A DNA stretch of 64,000 bases from Candidatus Fimimorpha excrementavium (GTDB lineage Bacteria > Bacillota > Clostridia > Lachnospirales > Lachnospiraceae), in assembly GCA_018710785.1 (NCBI GenBank), contig DVJD01000116.1:48524-112523 (forward strand), in the 5' to 3' direction. The notes below the pieces were generated by a model, which made no database searches, was not told where the DNA came from, and worked only from the letters and a program-made list of their open reading frames with translations. Shown here in pieces: positions 40,772-50,392 of this stretch (positions within the stretch are counted from its first letter, which is position 1; each line of letters opens with the position of its first letter). Both the position numbers and the translations under genes were made by a program.

Positions 40772-40911
40772 CCATGGTGTACAGGGAAAATGGATGCCGA
40801 TGAGGGGCTTTTGGATGATACATTGCATGTCAAAGGTGTGATGGCGGGAGGAACCTTTCTTCCCGTCGGCAGCGAATCAGAAATATGATAGATATAGACA
40901 GGGGAGAAACG

Positions 40912-42039
40912 ATGGTGTTAAAAAAGGTTATGCAAAAGGCAAAACAGGATGTGGTTTTGACTGCGGCGTGGGTACTGGCCGTGGGATCGGCTTTTTTGAT
41001 CCCTCCGGATCAGCAATATATTGAATATTTGGATGGGAAGACGCTGGGCCTTTTGTTCTGTCTGATGACAATCATGGGCGGACTGCAGAATCTGGGATTT
41101 TTTACAAGAATCGGAAGCCGCTTTATCCGCTGCGTAAAGAGTACGGTATCTCTGAGCGCCAGTTTGATCTTTCTGTGCTTTTTTTCCAGCATGGTGATTA
41201 CCAATGACGTGGCGCTGATTACCTTTGTGCCGTTTACCATGGTGATTCTTTCCATGGTGGAAAAGAAGGAATATATGGTTCCCATCGTGACGATGCAGAC
41301 CATAGCCGCGAATCTGGGGAGTATGGTGACTCCCATCGGCAATCCGCAGAATCTGTATCTCTACTCCAGGATGGATCTGGGACTGTTTCCCTTTATGGGC
41401 ATTATGCTTCCATATGCAGTGGTGACGGGAGGGATGCTGGCATTGTTTTTAGCAATGCAGAAGAAAGAAAAGATACGTCATGTGGAAGTGGTTTTGCAGG
41501 AACAGATTCGCAAGCCTGCGAAAGAGTGGATGTACGGAGGATTATTTTTGCTGTCAGTGGGTGTGATTGCCGGTGTGCTTCCGATTTCAGCGGTGTTTGT
41601 GATTACGGTTCTGGTGACGGCTTGCTTTGACCGAACGGCTTTTCGGAAGGTGGATTATGGTCTGCTGCTTACGTTTATCGGTTTTTTCATATTTATTGGC
41701 AATATGAAGCGTATCCCGCAGTTTTCTTCCCTTCTCTCGTCCTTCCTTCAGGGAAACGAGGTGGTGACCGCCGTGCTGACCAGTCAGGTGATCAGTAATG
41801 TGCCAAGCGCTCTTTTGCTGTCCGGATTCACGGATCAGACCAGAGAATTGGTGATCGGAACGAATCTGGGCGGATTGGGGACGCTGATCGCATCCATGGC
41901 AAGCCTGATTTCCTACAAACAGGTGGTGCGGGAAGCGCCGCAGCAGAAAGGGAGATATCTGGCCTATTTTACAGGTGCCAATCTGATTTTTCTGGCGGTC
42001 CTGCTGGGACAATATTTCCTTATGAATTCCATTATGTAA
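40912..42039 (+). CDS. SLC13/ArsB/NhaD-like anion or ion permease
   Basis: Hydrophobic protein with MVITNDVALITFVPF and VISNVPSALLLSGF, typical of the ArsB/NhaD/SLC13 superfamily. Confidence 0.85.
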   Translation: MVLKKVMQKAKQDVVLTAAWVLAVGSAFLIPPDQQYIEYLDGKTLGLLFCLMTIMGGLQNLGFFTRIGSRFIRCVKSTVSLSASLIFLCFFSSMVITNDVALITFVPFTMVILSMVEKKEYMVPIVTMQTIAANLGSMVTPIGNPQNLYLYSRMDLGLFPFMGIMLPYAVVTGGMLALFLAMQKKEKIRHVEVVLQEQIRKPAKEWMYGGLFLLSVGVIAGVLPISAVFVITVLVTACFDRTAFRKVDYGLLLTFIGFFIFIGNMKRIPQFSSLLSSFLQGNEVVTAVLTSQVISNVPSALLLSGFTDQTRELVIGTNLGGLGTLIASMASLISYKQVVREAPQQKGRYLAYFTGANLIFLAVLLGQYFLMNSIM

Positions 42040-42046
42040 ATAAATA

Positions 42047-42071
42047 GGGGGAGTGCAGAATTCGCACTCCC
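42047..42071. terminator. Hairpin between convergent permease and phosphoesterase genes
   Basis: gggagtgc agaattc gcactccc. Confidence 0.75.
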
Positions 42072-42091
42072 ATCCTATGGAACGCACGGAC

Positions 42092-42715
42092 TCAGCTTCT
42101 CTTGGGTTGTCCAAGCTTGGTTTCATCCACCTCCAGGAGATACTGCTGAAACCCATTGATGATGGTGGTGTCTTTGTACTGAGAGATGCGTTTGTATTTC
42201 CCGCCGTAGGTGGCGTGGACATGGCCATGGATAAAGTAAGACGGGCTGTACTCGTCCATCAAGTCCACAAAGGCCTCGAATCCCATGTGAGGCAGGTCAT
42301 CGCTGTCGTTGATTTTATAGGCCGGGGAATGGGCAAGAAGGATATCGAATCCTTTATGGCGGTGCAGGGAAAACCACATTTTCCTTGCCCGCTTTTTCAT
42401 TTCCTTTTGTGAAAACTGATGGGGACCGTCTTTATAACGCATGGAACCGCCCAGCCCCAGAATACGGACTCCTTTATGGACATAGATCTGATTTTCTATG
42501 CAGAGACAACCTTCCGGAGGCGTTTTCTCATAGCAGCCATCGTGGTTGCCGTGTACATATAAGACAGGAGCGCTGGTAAAGGTAGCGATAAATGACAGGT
42601 ATTGGGGGGACAAATCTCCGCAAGATAAAACCAGATCAACACCCGCCAGCTTGCTTCTGTCAAAATAATCCCAAAGTGATTTACATTCTTCATCTGCTAG
42701 AATTAGTATTTTCAT
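42092..42715 (-). CDS. Metallophosphoesterase
   Basis: LSCGDLSPQYLSFI, YVHGNHDG, LLAHSPAYK, YFIHGHVH motifs. Confidence 0.93.
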   Translation of the reverse strand: MKILILADEECKSLWDYFDRSKLAGVDLVLSCGDLSPQYLSFIATFTSAPVLYVHGNHDGCYEKTPPEGCLCIENQIYVHKGVRILGLGGSMRYKDGPHQFSQKEMKKRARKMWFSLHRHKGFDILLAHSPAYKINDSDDLPHMGFEAFVDLMDEYSPSYFIHGHVHATYGGKYKRISQYKDTTIINGFQQYLLEVDETKLGQPKRS

Positions 42716-44772
42716 AAGTAAAGACCGTCCTTGTTTAAATCTTTTACTCCTACGCCCTGAAGGCGGACAATTGCTTGTGCTTCTTTGGAAAGCTCCTCCA
42801 TCGAAGGAAAGGACCCGATTACATTATTGTTTAACCAGTCCATGTGGATGATTTCTTCTGGGGTGATGGAAGTATTTTCATCGCGGTGCACAATCCCTGT
42901 TTGAGAAGTCAAAATACCGGAAAAAGGATTGAAATCGCTGGAAATAATATTACTCTTGACCAGTTCAACCAAACGCTTTAAGCCGGTTGGGAGTTTTTGA
43001 GAATAGATAATGTCGATGACATCAGCAGACATTCCCCACCAGTAGTTGATGGCATGCATGCCTTCTTCCATGTTGTCTTCACTTTCCCAGCTGCCGTTTA
43101 ATATGCTTTCTATGAGTTTTTTGTAAAAAGCGCCCCAGTGCCAGATGGGCATCGCAATATTATCCATGTCGGTGCCATTGTAATGGCTCAGGCCAAAGCG
43201 GCGGTTTCGAAGCCCCGGTGTGATCAGATCCTGACTGGAGATATAGGAGATGCCTTTGGAACGGAAATCGCTGATGATCTCATTTTGGCTTTTTACAGTG
43301 CTCCATTCCAGATATACCCTGGAGCGGGGATTTACCATCTGGGCGCCAAGAGCAAAGGCATTGATGCCGGCGGTGATTCCGCAGATGGGGTAATCGGCGA
43401 TGTAGCCGATCTTGCCATTTTCTGCCAGAGAGCCGGCGATGATTCCTGCCAAAAATTTGGCTTCATGCAGACGGGCATAGTAGGTGCGGATGTACCGGTG
43501 AGGGCAGTACAGAGAACAATTGAGTATTTTCACATCAGGATGGCTGATGGCTGCCTTCAGACTGGCCTCCATAAACTGCGGCGTGGTGGTGAAAATGATA
43601 TCATTTTCTTCCGAAGCTGCCTTTTCCACTGCTTCATCGGCGGAATCGCCGGGAGTCACGTTATCCGTATAAGAAGTTTCAATCTGGTCACCGAAGGTTT
43701 CCTCCAGATAATACCGCCCCAGTTCATGGCCATACGTCCAGCTGGAGGTCTCGGCGGTCTTATCATGAATAAATGCAACTTTTAACTTTTTATTGCTGGA
43801 TGGCCACAAGCGTCCGAAAAATGTTTTCTTAGGCTCTTCGGAAGGATCCATCAAAAGTTCCACCGATTGGTCTTCCGTCAAAAGCATGATCTCATCCCAG
43901 ATTTTCTGGAGCTCTTCTTTCATCTGAGACGGAAGTTTCTGCACCATATCCTTATAGCCATAGATGTTCAGGTAAACCAGCATGGCATCCGCCGGTGTTA
44001 TGGAGAGCCGTTCTCCTCCGTTTTCCTGGAAGGCTTTGGCAAACCGGTAGTAACAGGAGCGGAAATCCTCTTTCTGCAGATCCGTCCATGGCTCCGAAGA
44101 ATCCGGGCTGATAAACTGAAGAAGTTTTGTGAATCCGCCTTCTTCACTGAACCAGATATAGTTGACATTTGTAATTTTATAGAAAGACAGGAATTCATAA
44201 TAAATTTTATTTTCCTTTTCATCGGTGCGCTTGGGAACCAGGCGGGTGACAGTGCCCGGAATGGTGACCGCGTCAAAATATTTCAGGACGCTGACCCGTT
44301 TGTTCCCCTCTACGACGTAAAAGCGGTTCATGAATTCATATGCCTTGATGGGATCACGAATCCCTTCTTTCAGATGGGCATCACAGAGACTGGACCATTT
44401 GAAAGCAAACTCACTGCTGGAATTCAAAAGAGGCATAAAATTGGGCGCAAAGGCAGTACGCCTTCCGACTGCGTACGTGCCGACGATTAATTTAATGGGA
44501 ATTTGCACAAGCCCGAGGGGAACTTCAGATACCACGTCTGTGTGAGACAGCAATTCTTCCAGAACCTGGAGATACGGATATGTGCCGTGCATCAGGTGTT
44601 CCTGATAGGAACGTTCCCCCATGCGGAGGGCTTTATTATAATCACCGAATGACATTTCTATCACTTTCCTTTCCTGATTTAAGGGGAGCATTCTTTTATA
44701 AACATCATAATATTCATTATGAATGATTTCTGCTACATCATAACAATAAATGCAGAACAATCTTTTTGTCAA
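42712..44772 (-). CDS. BMP/Med-like ligand-binding domain protein with ParB-like N-terminal region and no visible signal peptide
   Basis: FYVVEGNKRVSVLKYFDAVTIPGTVTRLVP (ParB/Srx-like) then KVAFIHDKTAETSSWTYGHELGRYYLEETFGDQIETSY...GKIGYIADYPICGITAGINAFALGAQ (BMP-like). Confidence 0.75.
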   Translation of the reverse strand: MTKRLFCIYCYDVAEIIHNEYYDVYKRMLPLNQERKVIEMSFGDYNKALRMGERSYQEHLMHGTYPYLQVLEELLSHTDVVSEVPLGLVQIPIKLIVGTYAVGRRTAFAPNFMPLLNSSSEFAFKWSSLCDAHLKEGIRDPIKAYEFMNRFYVVEGNKRVSVLKYFDAVTIPGTVTRLVPKRTDEKENKIYYEFLSFYKITNVNYIWFSEEGGFTKLLQFISPDSSEPWTDLQKEDFRSCYYRFAKAFQENGGERLSITPADAMLVYLNIYGYKDMVQKLPSQMKEELQKIWDEIMLLTEDQSVELLMDPSEEPKKTFFGRLWPSSNKKLKVAFIHDKTAETSSWTYGHELGRYYLEETFGDQIETSYTDNVTPGDSADEAVEKAASEENDIIFTTTPQFMEASLKAAISHPDVKILNCSLYCPHRYIRTYYARLHEAKFLAGIIAGSLAENGKIGYIADYPICGITAGINAFALGAQMVNPRSRVYLEWSTVKSQNEIISDFRSKGISYISSQDLITPGLRNRRFGLSHYNGTDMDNIAMPIWHWGAFYKKLIESILNGSWESEDNMEEGMHAINYWWGMSADVIDIIYSQKLPTGLKRLVELVKSNIISSDFNPFSGILTSQTGIVHRDENTSITPEEIIHMDWLNNNVIGSFPSMEELSKEAQAIVRLQGVGVKDLNKDGLYL

Positions 44773-44889
44773 GGTATTTCTTGATTTCCTGACAGAAGCC
44801 CTGTGAAGGAAAATCCGCCGACGATAGTTGCATTTTCCCTGATTTATGTTATACTAAGGAATAGTAAAGAATCAAAGAGAGGTACCCGT

Positions 44890-45594
44890 ATGGATAAGAC
44901 GAGACGAGTTCTGCTCAAGCTTAGCGGAGAAGCGCTGGCAGGACCCAGGAAAACAGGATTTGATGAGGAGACAGTGAAGAAGGTGGCTTCCCAGGTGAAG
45001 GCCTCTGTGGATCAGGGAGTTCAGGTCGGTATTGTGATCGGCGGAGGGAATTTCTGGAGAGGCAGACAGAGCGATGCCATCGATCGTCCAAAGGCTGACC
45101 AGATCGGCATGCTTGCCACGATTATGAACTGTATTTATGTATCTGAAATCTTCCGCACGGCTGGTATGAAGACTGAGATTTTTACGCCGTTTGTGTGCGG
45201 TGCCATGACGAAACTGTTTTCCAAGGATGAGGCCAATGAAGCATTCCGTCAGGGGAAAGTGGTATTTTTTGCCGGAGGTACCGGACATCCATATTTCTCA
45301 ACGGATACGGGAATTGTACTGCGTGCCATTGAAATGGAAGCGGATATTATTCTGCTGGCAAAAGCAATAGACGGAGTTTATGACAGCGATCCGGCTGTAA
45401 ATCCGGATGCCAGAAAGTATGACACGATATCCATTCAGGAAGTGGTGGACAAGCGTCTGGCTGTGATCGATCTGACCGCCTCCATCATGTGTCTGGAAAA
45501 TCATATGCCGCTGGCCGTATTTGGACTGAACGAAGAAAACAGTATCACGAATGCGATGAACGGGACGATTACAGGAACCATTGTGACGGCATAA
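44890..45594 (+). CDS. pyrH: UMP kinase
   Basis: RRVLLKLSGEALAG...VGIVIGGGNFWRGRQ...DQIGMLATIMNCIYVSE. Confidence 0.97.
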   Translation: MDKTRRVLLKLSGEALAGPRKTGFDEETVKKVASQVKASVDQGVQVGIVIGGGNFWRGRQSDAIDRPKADQIGMLATIMNCIYVSEIFRTAGMKTEIFTPFVCGAMTKLFSKDEANEAFRQGKVVFFAGGTGHPYFSTDTGIVLRAIEMEADIILLAKAIDGVYDSDPAVNPDARKYDTISIQEVVDKRLAVIDLTASIMCLENHMPLAVFGLNEENSITNAMNGTITGTIVTA

Positions 45595-45680
45595 GGCGTT
45601 TGCGGTGGATCGTAAGCTGCCCATGCAAAAATCGTGTCGGACAGCAGAATGGAATAATTTAGAATGGGAGAGAGTAAAAT

Positions 45681-46235
45681 ATGAACGAAGCGATTGCTAA
45701 ATTTAAAGAAAAAATGCAGAAAACTTGCAATGGACTGGAAGCAGAATTTGCAACCATCCGTGCCGGAAGGGCCAACCCCAATGTATTGAATAAAATCATG
45801 GTGGAGTATTACGGAGTGCCGACTCCGATGCAGCAGGTGGCCAATATTTCTGTGCCGGAAGCAAGGATGATCCAGATTCAGCCATGGGAAAAAACGCTGA
45901 TCAAAGCCATTGAAAAGGCGATTCTGGCATCGGATCTGGGAATCACACCGTCCAATGACGGCCATGTGATCCGTCTGGTATTTCCGGAATTGACAGAGGA
46001 GAGAAGAAAAGAACTCGTTAAGGATATTAAGAAGAAAGGCGAAGCAGCCAAGGTTGCAGTCCGCAACGTGCGCCGTGATGCCAACGATGCGCTGAAAAAG
46101 CAGAATAAAGCCAACGAAATTACAGAAGATGAACTGAAAGAGGGCGAAGAAGATATTCAGAAGATGACAGATAAATTCATCGCTGAAATTGATAAGTTGG
46201 TAGAAACTAAGTCCAAGGAGATCATGACCGTATAA
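45681..46235 (+). CDS. frr: Ribosome recycling factor
   Basis: [50 protein letters not shown]. Confidence 0.98.
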   Translation: MNEAIAKFKEKMQKTCNGLEAEFATIRAGRANPNVLNKIMVEYYGVPTPMQQVANISVPEARMIQIQPWEKTLIKAIEKAILASDLGITPSNDGHVIRLVFPELTEERRKELVKDIKKKGEAAKVAVRNVRRDANDALKKQNKANEITEDELKEGEEDIQKMTDKFIAEIDKLVETKSKEIMTV

Positions 46236-46369
46236 TTGGGAGCGTGAAGTTGTTGGATTTACTGATCGAAATGGCAGAAGAGGGGAAACCATGCATATGG
46301 AATGCGCAGGGTCCCCGGATGCCGCGAATGGATAAAAATCGCAGCATGGAAAACAGGTCTTGAAAAAAT

Positions 46370-46397
46370 AGGGGTGGGTGAAGGCCTGCCCCTTTTT
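46370..46397 (+). terminator. Terminator-like hairpin between frr and uppS
   Basis: aggggtggg tgaagg cctgccccttttt. Confidence 0.6.
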
Positions 46398-46439
46398 AGC
46401 CTTTTGGAAGAGCAGTGCTGCGAGGGAATGGAGAAAAGT

Positions 46440-47156
46440 ATGGAACAAGAGAGAAAAATACCGGCTCATGTGGCGATTATCCTGGACGGCAATGGGCGCT
46501 GGGCAAAGAAGAGAGGCCTTCCAAGGACCATGGGTCACACGGAGGGGTGTAAAGTGGTGGAGCAGACGGTGGAAGATGCTGCACGTCTGGGAATTTCATA
46601 TCTGACTGTCTATGCGTTTTCGACGGAGAACTGGAAACGTTCCGATGAAGAAGTGGGAGCTTTGATGCAGTTATTCCGCTACTATATGAAGCGGCTTTTA
46701 AAAGTGGCGGTAAAAAATAATGTGCGGGTAAAGATGATTGGAGAAAAAAGTCGATTTGCATCGGATATTATAGCGGGAATCGATGCCCTGGAAGAACAGA
46801 CGAAGGACAATACCGGGCTGACGTTTACCATCGCTGTCAATTATGGAAGCAGGGACGAGATCCGTCGTGCTGTCACAAAGATTGCGGAGGAAGTGGAAGC
46901 GGGAACGCTGACGGCCGATGCGATTACGGAAGAGACGATACAGAATCATTTGGATACAGCAGGGATTCCGGACCCGGATTTATTGATCCGAACAAGCGGG
47001 GAACTGCGGCTTTCCAATTTTCTGCTGTGGCAGTGTGCCTATACGGAGTTCTACGTTACGGATATTTACTGGCCTGATTTTAATAAGGAAGAACTGGAAA
47101 AGGCCATAGACAGCTATAATAAGCGTGACAGACGCTACGGCGGGGTGAAAAAGTAG
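46440..47156 (+). CDS. uppS: Undecaprenyl diphosphate synthase
   Basis: HVAIILDGNGRWAKKRGLPRTMGHTEGCKVV...LLIRTSGELRLSNFLLWQCAYTEFY. Confidence 0.96.
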   Translation: MEQERKIPAHVAIILDGNGRWAKKRGLPRTMGHTEGCKVVEQTVEDAARLGISYLTVYAFSTENWKRSDEEVGALMQLFRYYMKRLLKVAVKNNVRVKMIGEKSRFASDIIAGIDALEEQTKDNTGLTFTIAVNYGSRDEIRRAVTKIAEEVEAGTLTADAITEETIQNHLDTAGIPDPDLLIRTSGELRLSNFLLWQCAYTEFYVTDIYWPDFNKEELEKAIDSYNKRDRRYGGVKK

Positions 47157-47175
47157 AAGGGGAAAGGATGGTCTT

Positions 47176-48015
47176 ATGGCAGAAAAGAAAACGATAGATA
47201 TGAAATCCTTTATAATCCGGCTGATCAGCGGCATCGTTCTGGTATTGATTGCCTTGATTACGGTACCCAGGGGCGGTGTTGTTTTGTGGGCGGCGGTTGG
47301 AATCATATCGCTGATCGGGATCGGTGAACTGTATCATGTTTTCCAAATCCATAACAAACTGCTGGGTTTTGTCGGTTATCTTGGGGCAGTGGGGTATTAT
47401 CTGCTTCTGCTGTTTGACGGACAGCAGTGGACGCTTCCTTTGCTGGTTGTCCTGTTTATTCTCTGTATAGCGGTATACGTCTTTGCGTTTCCAAAGTATC
47501 AGACGGAGCAGGTTATGGGCGCTTTTTTCGGAATGTTTTATGCGGGAATTCTTCTGTCCTGTCTGTATCTCACCAGAGAGATGAGCGACGGCCTCTATCT
47601 GGTATGGCTGATTTTTTTAAGCTCCTGGGGATGCGATACCAGTGCATATTGTGTTGGGATTTTATTCGGGAAACATAAGATGACGCCGGAGCTGAGCCCG
47701 AAAAAAACGGTGGAAGGCGGGATCGGAGGCGTCGTGGGAGCCGGGCTTTTGGGCCTGATTTACGGAGCCGTATTCAGCGGGCAGATGGATGAATTTGCCA
47801 ATCCGGCTTTGGCCTGTGCCGCCATCTGCATGATCGGCGCACTGATTTCTCAGGTGGGTGATCTGGCTGCCTCAGCCATTAAAAGAAACCACGGAATCAA
47901 AGATTACGGAAAGTTAATTCCAGGACACGGCGGGATCATGGACCGGTTTGACAGCATCATTTTTACGGCGCCCATGATCTATTATGCTGCTATGATGCTG
48001 CAGAACGTGTTATGA
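47176..48015 (+). CDS. cdsA: Phosphatidate cytidylyltransferase
   Basis: Hydrophobic; C-terminal SAIKRNHGIKDYGKLIPGHGGIMDRFDSI signature. Confidence 0.96.
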   Translation: MAEKKTIDMKSFIIRLISGIVLVLIALITVPRGGVVLWAAVGIISLIGIGELYHVFQIHNKLLGFVGYLGAVGYYLLLLFDGQQWTLPLLVVLFILCIAVYVFAFPKYQTEQVMGAFFGMFYAGILLSCLYLTREMSDGLYLVWLIFLSSWGCDTSAYCVGILFGKHKMTPELSPKKTVEGGIGGVVGAGLLGLIYGAVFSGQMDEFANPALACAAICMIGALISQVGDLAASAIKRNHGIKDYGKLIPGHGGIMDRFDSIIFTAPMIYYAAMMLQNVL

Positions 48016-48051
48016 CAGTGTGCGCGTTTGCGTGCGGGAATGAGGTGAAAG

Positions 48052-49200
48052 ATGAAACAGATTGCAGTTCTTGGCTCCACCGGTTCCATCGGAACACAGA
48101 CCCTGGAGGTGGTGCGGGCCAATTCAGATATCAAGGTGGTTTCCCTGGCTGCCGGAAGCAATATCGAACTTCTGGAGCAGCAGATACGGGAATTTAAGCC
48201 CAAGGTTGCCTGCGTGTGGAGAGAAGAGAAAGCGAGAGAACTGAAAGAAAAGGTTTCCGATCTTCCTGTGACAATCACTTCCGGTATGGAAGGGCTGATA
48301 GAGGCCGCCGCAGCGGAGGAAGCGGAAATCGTGGTAACGGCAGTGGTGGGCATGATCGGAATTCGTCCGACCATAGCAGCCATGGAAGCGGGCAAAGATA
48401 TTGCGCTGGCCAACAAAGAGACCCTTGTGACGGCCGGACATATTATCATGCCGCTGGCAGAGGAAAAACATGTCCGGATTCTTCCGGTGGACAGCGAGCA
48501 TTCCGCCATTTTTCAGTGTCTGAATGGGGAAGAGAAAAAAGAAATCAGCCGAATTCTTCTGACGGCGTCCGGAGGACCGTTTCGCGGAAAGACGAGGGAA
48601 GAGATGCGCGCGATCCGTGTGGAAGACGCGCTGAAGCATCCAAACTGGGCCATGGGAAGAAAAATCACCATCGATTCTTCCACCATGGTCAACAAAGGTC
48701 TGGAAGTGATGGAGGCAAAATGGCTGTTCGGTGTGGGGCTTGACGATGTGGAAGTGGTGGTGCAGCCGCAGAGCATCATTCATTCCATGGTGGAATTTTC
48801 CGACGGAGCGGTGATGGCTCAGCTGGGGACGCCCGATATGAAGCTGCCGATTCAGTATGCGCTTTATTACCCCCACAGGCGCCATCTGGGAGGAAAACGC
48901 CTGGATTTTGCCGCGCTGTCTAAGATTACATTTGAGGCGCCGGATATGGTAAATTTCCCGGGACTTCGGCTGGCATATGAAGTGGGAAGAAAGGGAGGCT
49001 CTGCCCCCACCGTCTTCAACGCAGCCAATGAGATGGCGGTCGGCCTGTTTTTGGACAGGAAGATCGGCTATTTGGATATTACCGATATCATAGAAAAAGC
49101 AGTGGAAGAAATTCCGTTTAAAGAACAGCCGACTCTTAACGAGATTTTAGAGACAGAGCAGGCAACATATGAGTTTATTAAAGGCAGGTGGAGCGATTGA
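48052..49200 (+). CDS. dxr: 1-deoxy-D-xylulose-5-phosphate reductoisomerase
   Basis: MKQIAVLGSTGSIGTQTLEVV; ALANKETLVTAGHI; PVDSEHSAIFQCL. Confidence 0.97.
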   Translation: MKQIAVLGSTGSIGTQTLEVVRANSDIKVVSLAAGSNIELLEQQIREFKPKVACVWREEKARELKEKVSDLPVTITSGMEGLIEAAAAEEAEIVVTAVVGMIGIRPTIAAMEAGKDIALANKETLVTAGHIIMPLAEEKHVRILPVDSEHSAIFQCLNGEEKKEISRILLTASGGPFRGKTREEMRAIRVEDALKHPNWAMGRKITIDSSTMVNKGLEVMEAKWLFGVGLDDVEVVVQPQSIIHSMVEFSDGAVMAQLGTPDMKLPIQYALYYPHRRHLGGKRLDFAALSKITFEAPDMVNFPGLRLAYEVGRKGGSAPTVFNAANEMAVGLFLDRKIGYLDITDIIEKAVEEIPFKEQPTLNEILETEQATYEFIKGRWSD

Positions 49201-50294
49201 TCATATTCAGTATTCTGGCGATTATACTGATCATCACACTGGTGATTGTGGTACACGAATTCGGACATTTTATTTTGGCAAAAAAGAATGGGATAGCGGT
49301 CATAGAGTTTTCCGTGGGGATGGGCCCCAGGATTTTCAGTTTCGTGAGAAACGGAACGAGATATTCCCTGAAATGGATACCCTTTGGCGGATCCTGCCAG
49401 ATGCTTGGAAATGATGAAGGAATTCCGGATGCCGATGCGGATATCAAGGCGGACGCAGAACATGCATTTTATAATAAGTCCGTCTGGGCGAGGATTTCCG
49501 TCGCTGCCGCAGGGCCGATTTTCAATTTTGTACTGGCATTTGTGCTGGCAGTCATCGTTGTCTCCTCTGTGGGAGCCAATATCCCTTATATCCAGGGAAT
49601 CATCGACGGGGGAGCCGCTCAGCAGGCGGGTCTTCAGGTGGGAGATAAGGTCACAGAGGTGAATGGGGAAACGATTCATCTTTATAAGGAACTGATGTTG
49701 TATCTGCAGATGCATCCGGGTGAAACGCTGAATGTGGAATACGTCCGGGACGGGGAGACCCATCAGACGACGATTACCCCCGCCTGGGATGAGGAAAGTC
49801 AAAGATATCTGATGGGAATCCAGGGAGTCACCGGCCTTTGCTACGATGTCAGCGTGGGGGAAGTGTTCCAATATGGATTTTATGAGATGGAATACAGCAT
49901 CGTATCGACGATAAAATCCCTGGGAATGCTGTTCCAGGGGAAATTGACGATGGATGATTTTTCCGGCCCGGTGGGGATGACGAACATGGTCAATGATTTG
50001 GTGGAGGACGTCAGTGAATCCACACAGGGGGAAGATTTTGGCACCAGGGCGCTGATGATGTTTGTCAATCTGGCAAACTTTACCCTTCTTTTAAGCGCGA
50101 ATCTTGGGGTATTAAATCTCCTTCCGATTCCGGGACTGGACGGCGGACAGCTGCTGTTCCTAATCATAGAGGCCATCAAGGGAAAACCGGTATCCAGCCA
50201 GAAGGTGGGCTTGATCACCATGATCGGTTTTATCTGCCTGATGGTATTCATGGTCTTTGTATTGTTTAATGATGTGAAAAAAATATTTATCTGA
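49188..50294 (+). CDS. rseP: Site-2 RIP metalloprotease (RseP family)
   Basis: VVHEFGHFILAK zinc motif; PDZ region; NLGVLNLLPIPGLDGGQLL. Confidence 0.95.
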   Translation: MERLIIFSILAIILIITLVIVVHEFGHFILAKKNGIAVIEFSVGMGPRIFSFVRNGTRYSLKWIPFGGSCQMLGNDEGIPDADADIKADAEHAFYNKSVWARISVAAAGPIFNFVLAFVLAVIVVSSVGANIPYIQGIIDGGAAQQAGLQVGDKVTEVNGETIHLYKELMLYLQMHPGETLNVEYVRDGETHQTTITPAWDEESQRYLMGIQGVTGLCYDVSVGEVFQYGFYEMEYSIVSTIKSLGMLFQGKLTMDDFSGPVGMTNMVNDLVEDVSESTQGEDFGTRALMMFVNLANFTLLLSANLGVLNLLPIPGLDGGQLLFLIIEAIKGKPVSSQKVGLITMIGFICLMVFMVFVLFNDVKKIFI

Positions 50295-50392
50295 CAGATG
50301 GGCAGTTGTAAAAGAGATATTCACGGAGGAAATTCAGCCTGGATGTGTTTTACAATTGCCTCTTTTGCAAAAGCACGGGAAAGGATGGTTTT

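Noticed and set aside
40637-40828. 63-aa minus-strand ORF ending FDDLKQLERILNRRLE
   Set aside because: It overlaps the promoter and structured leader of the permease gene and has no convincing RBS; could be a remnant but evidence is too weak.
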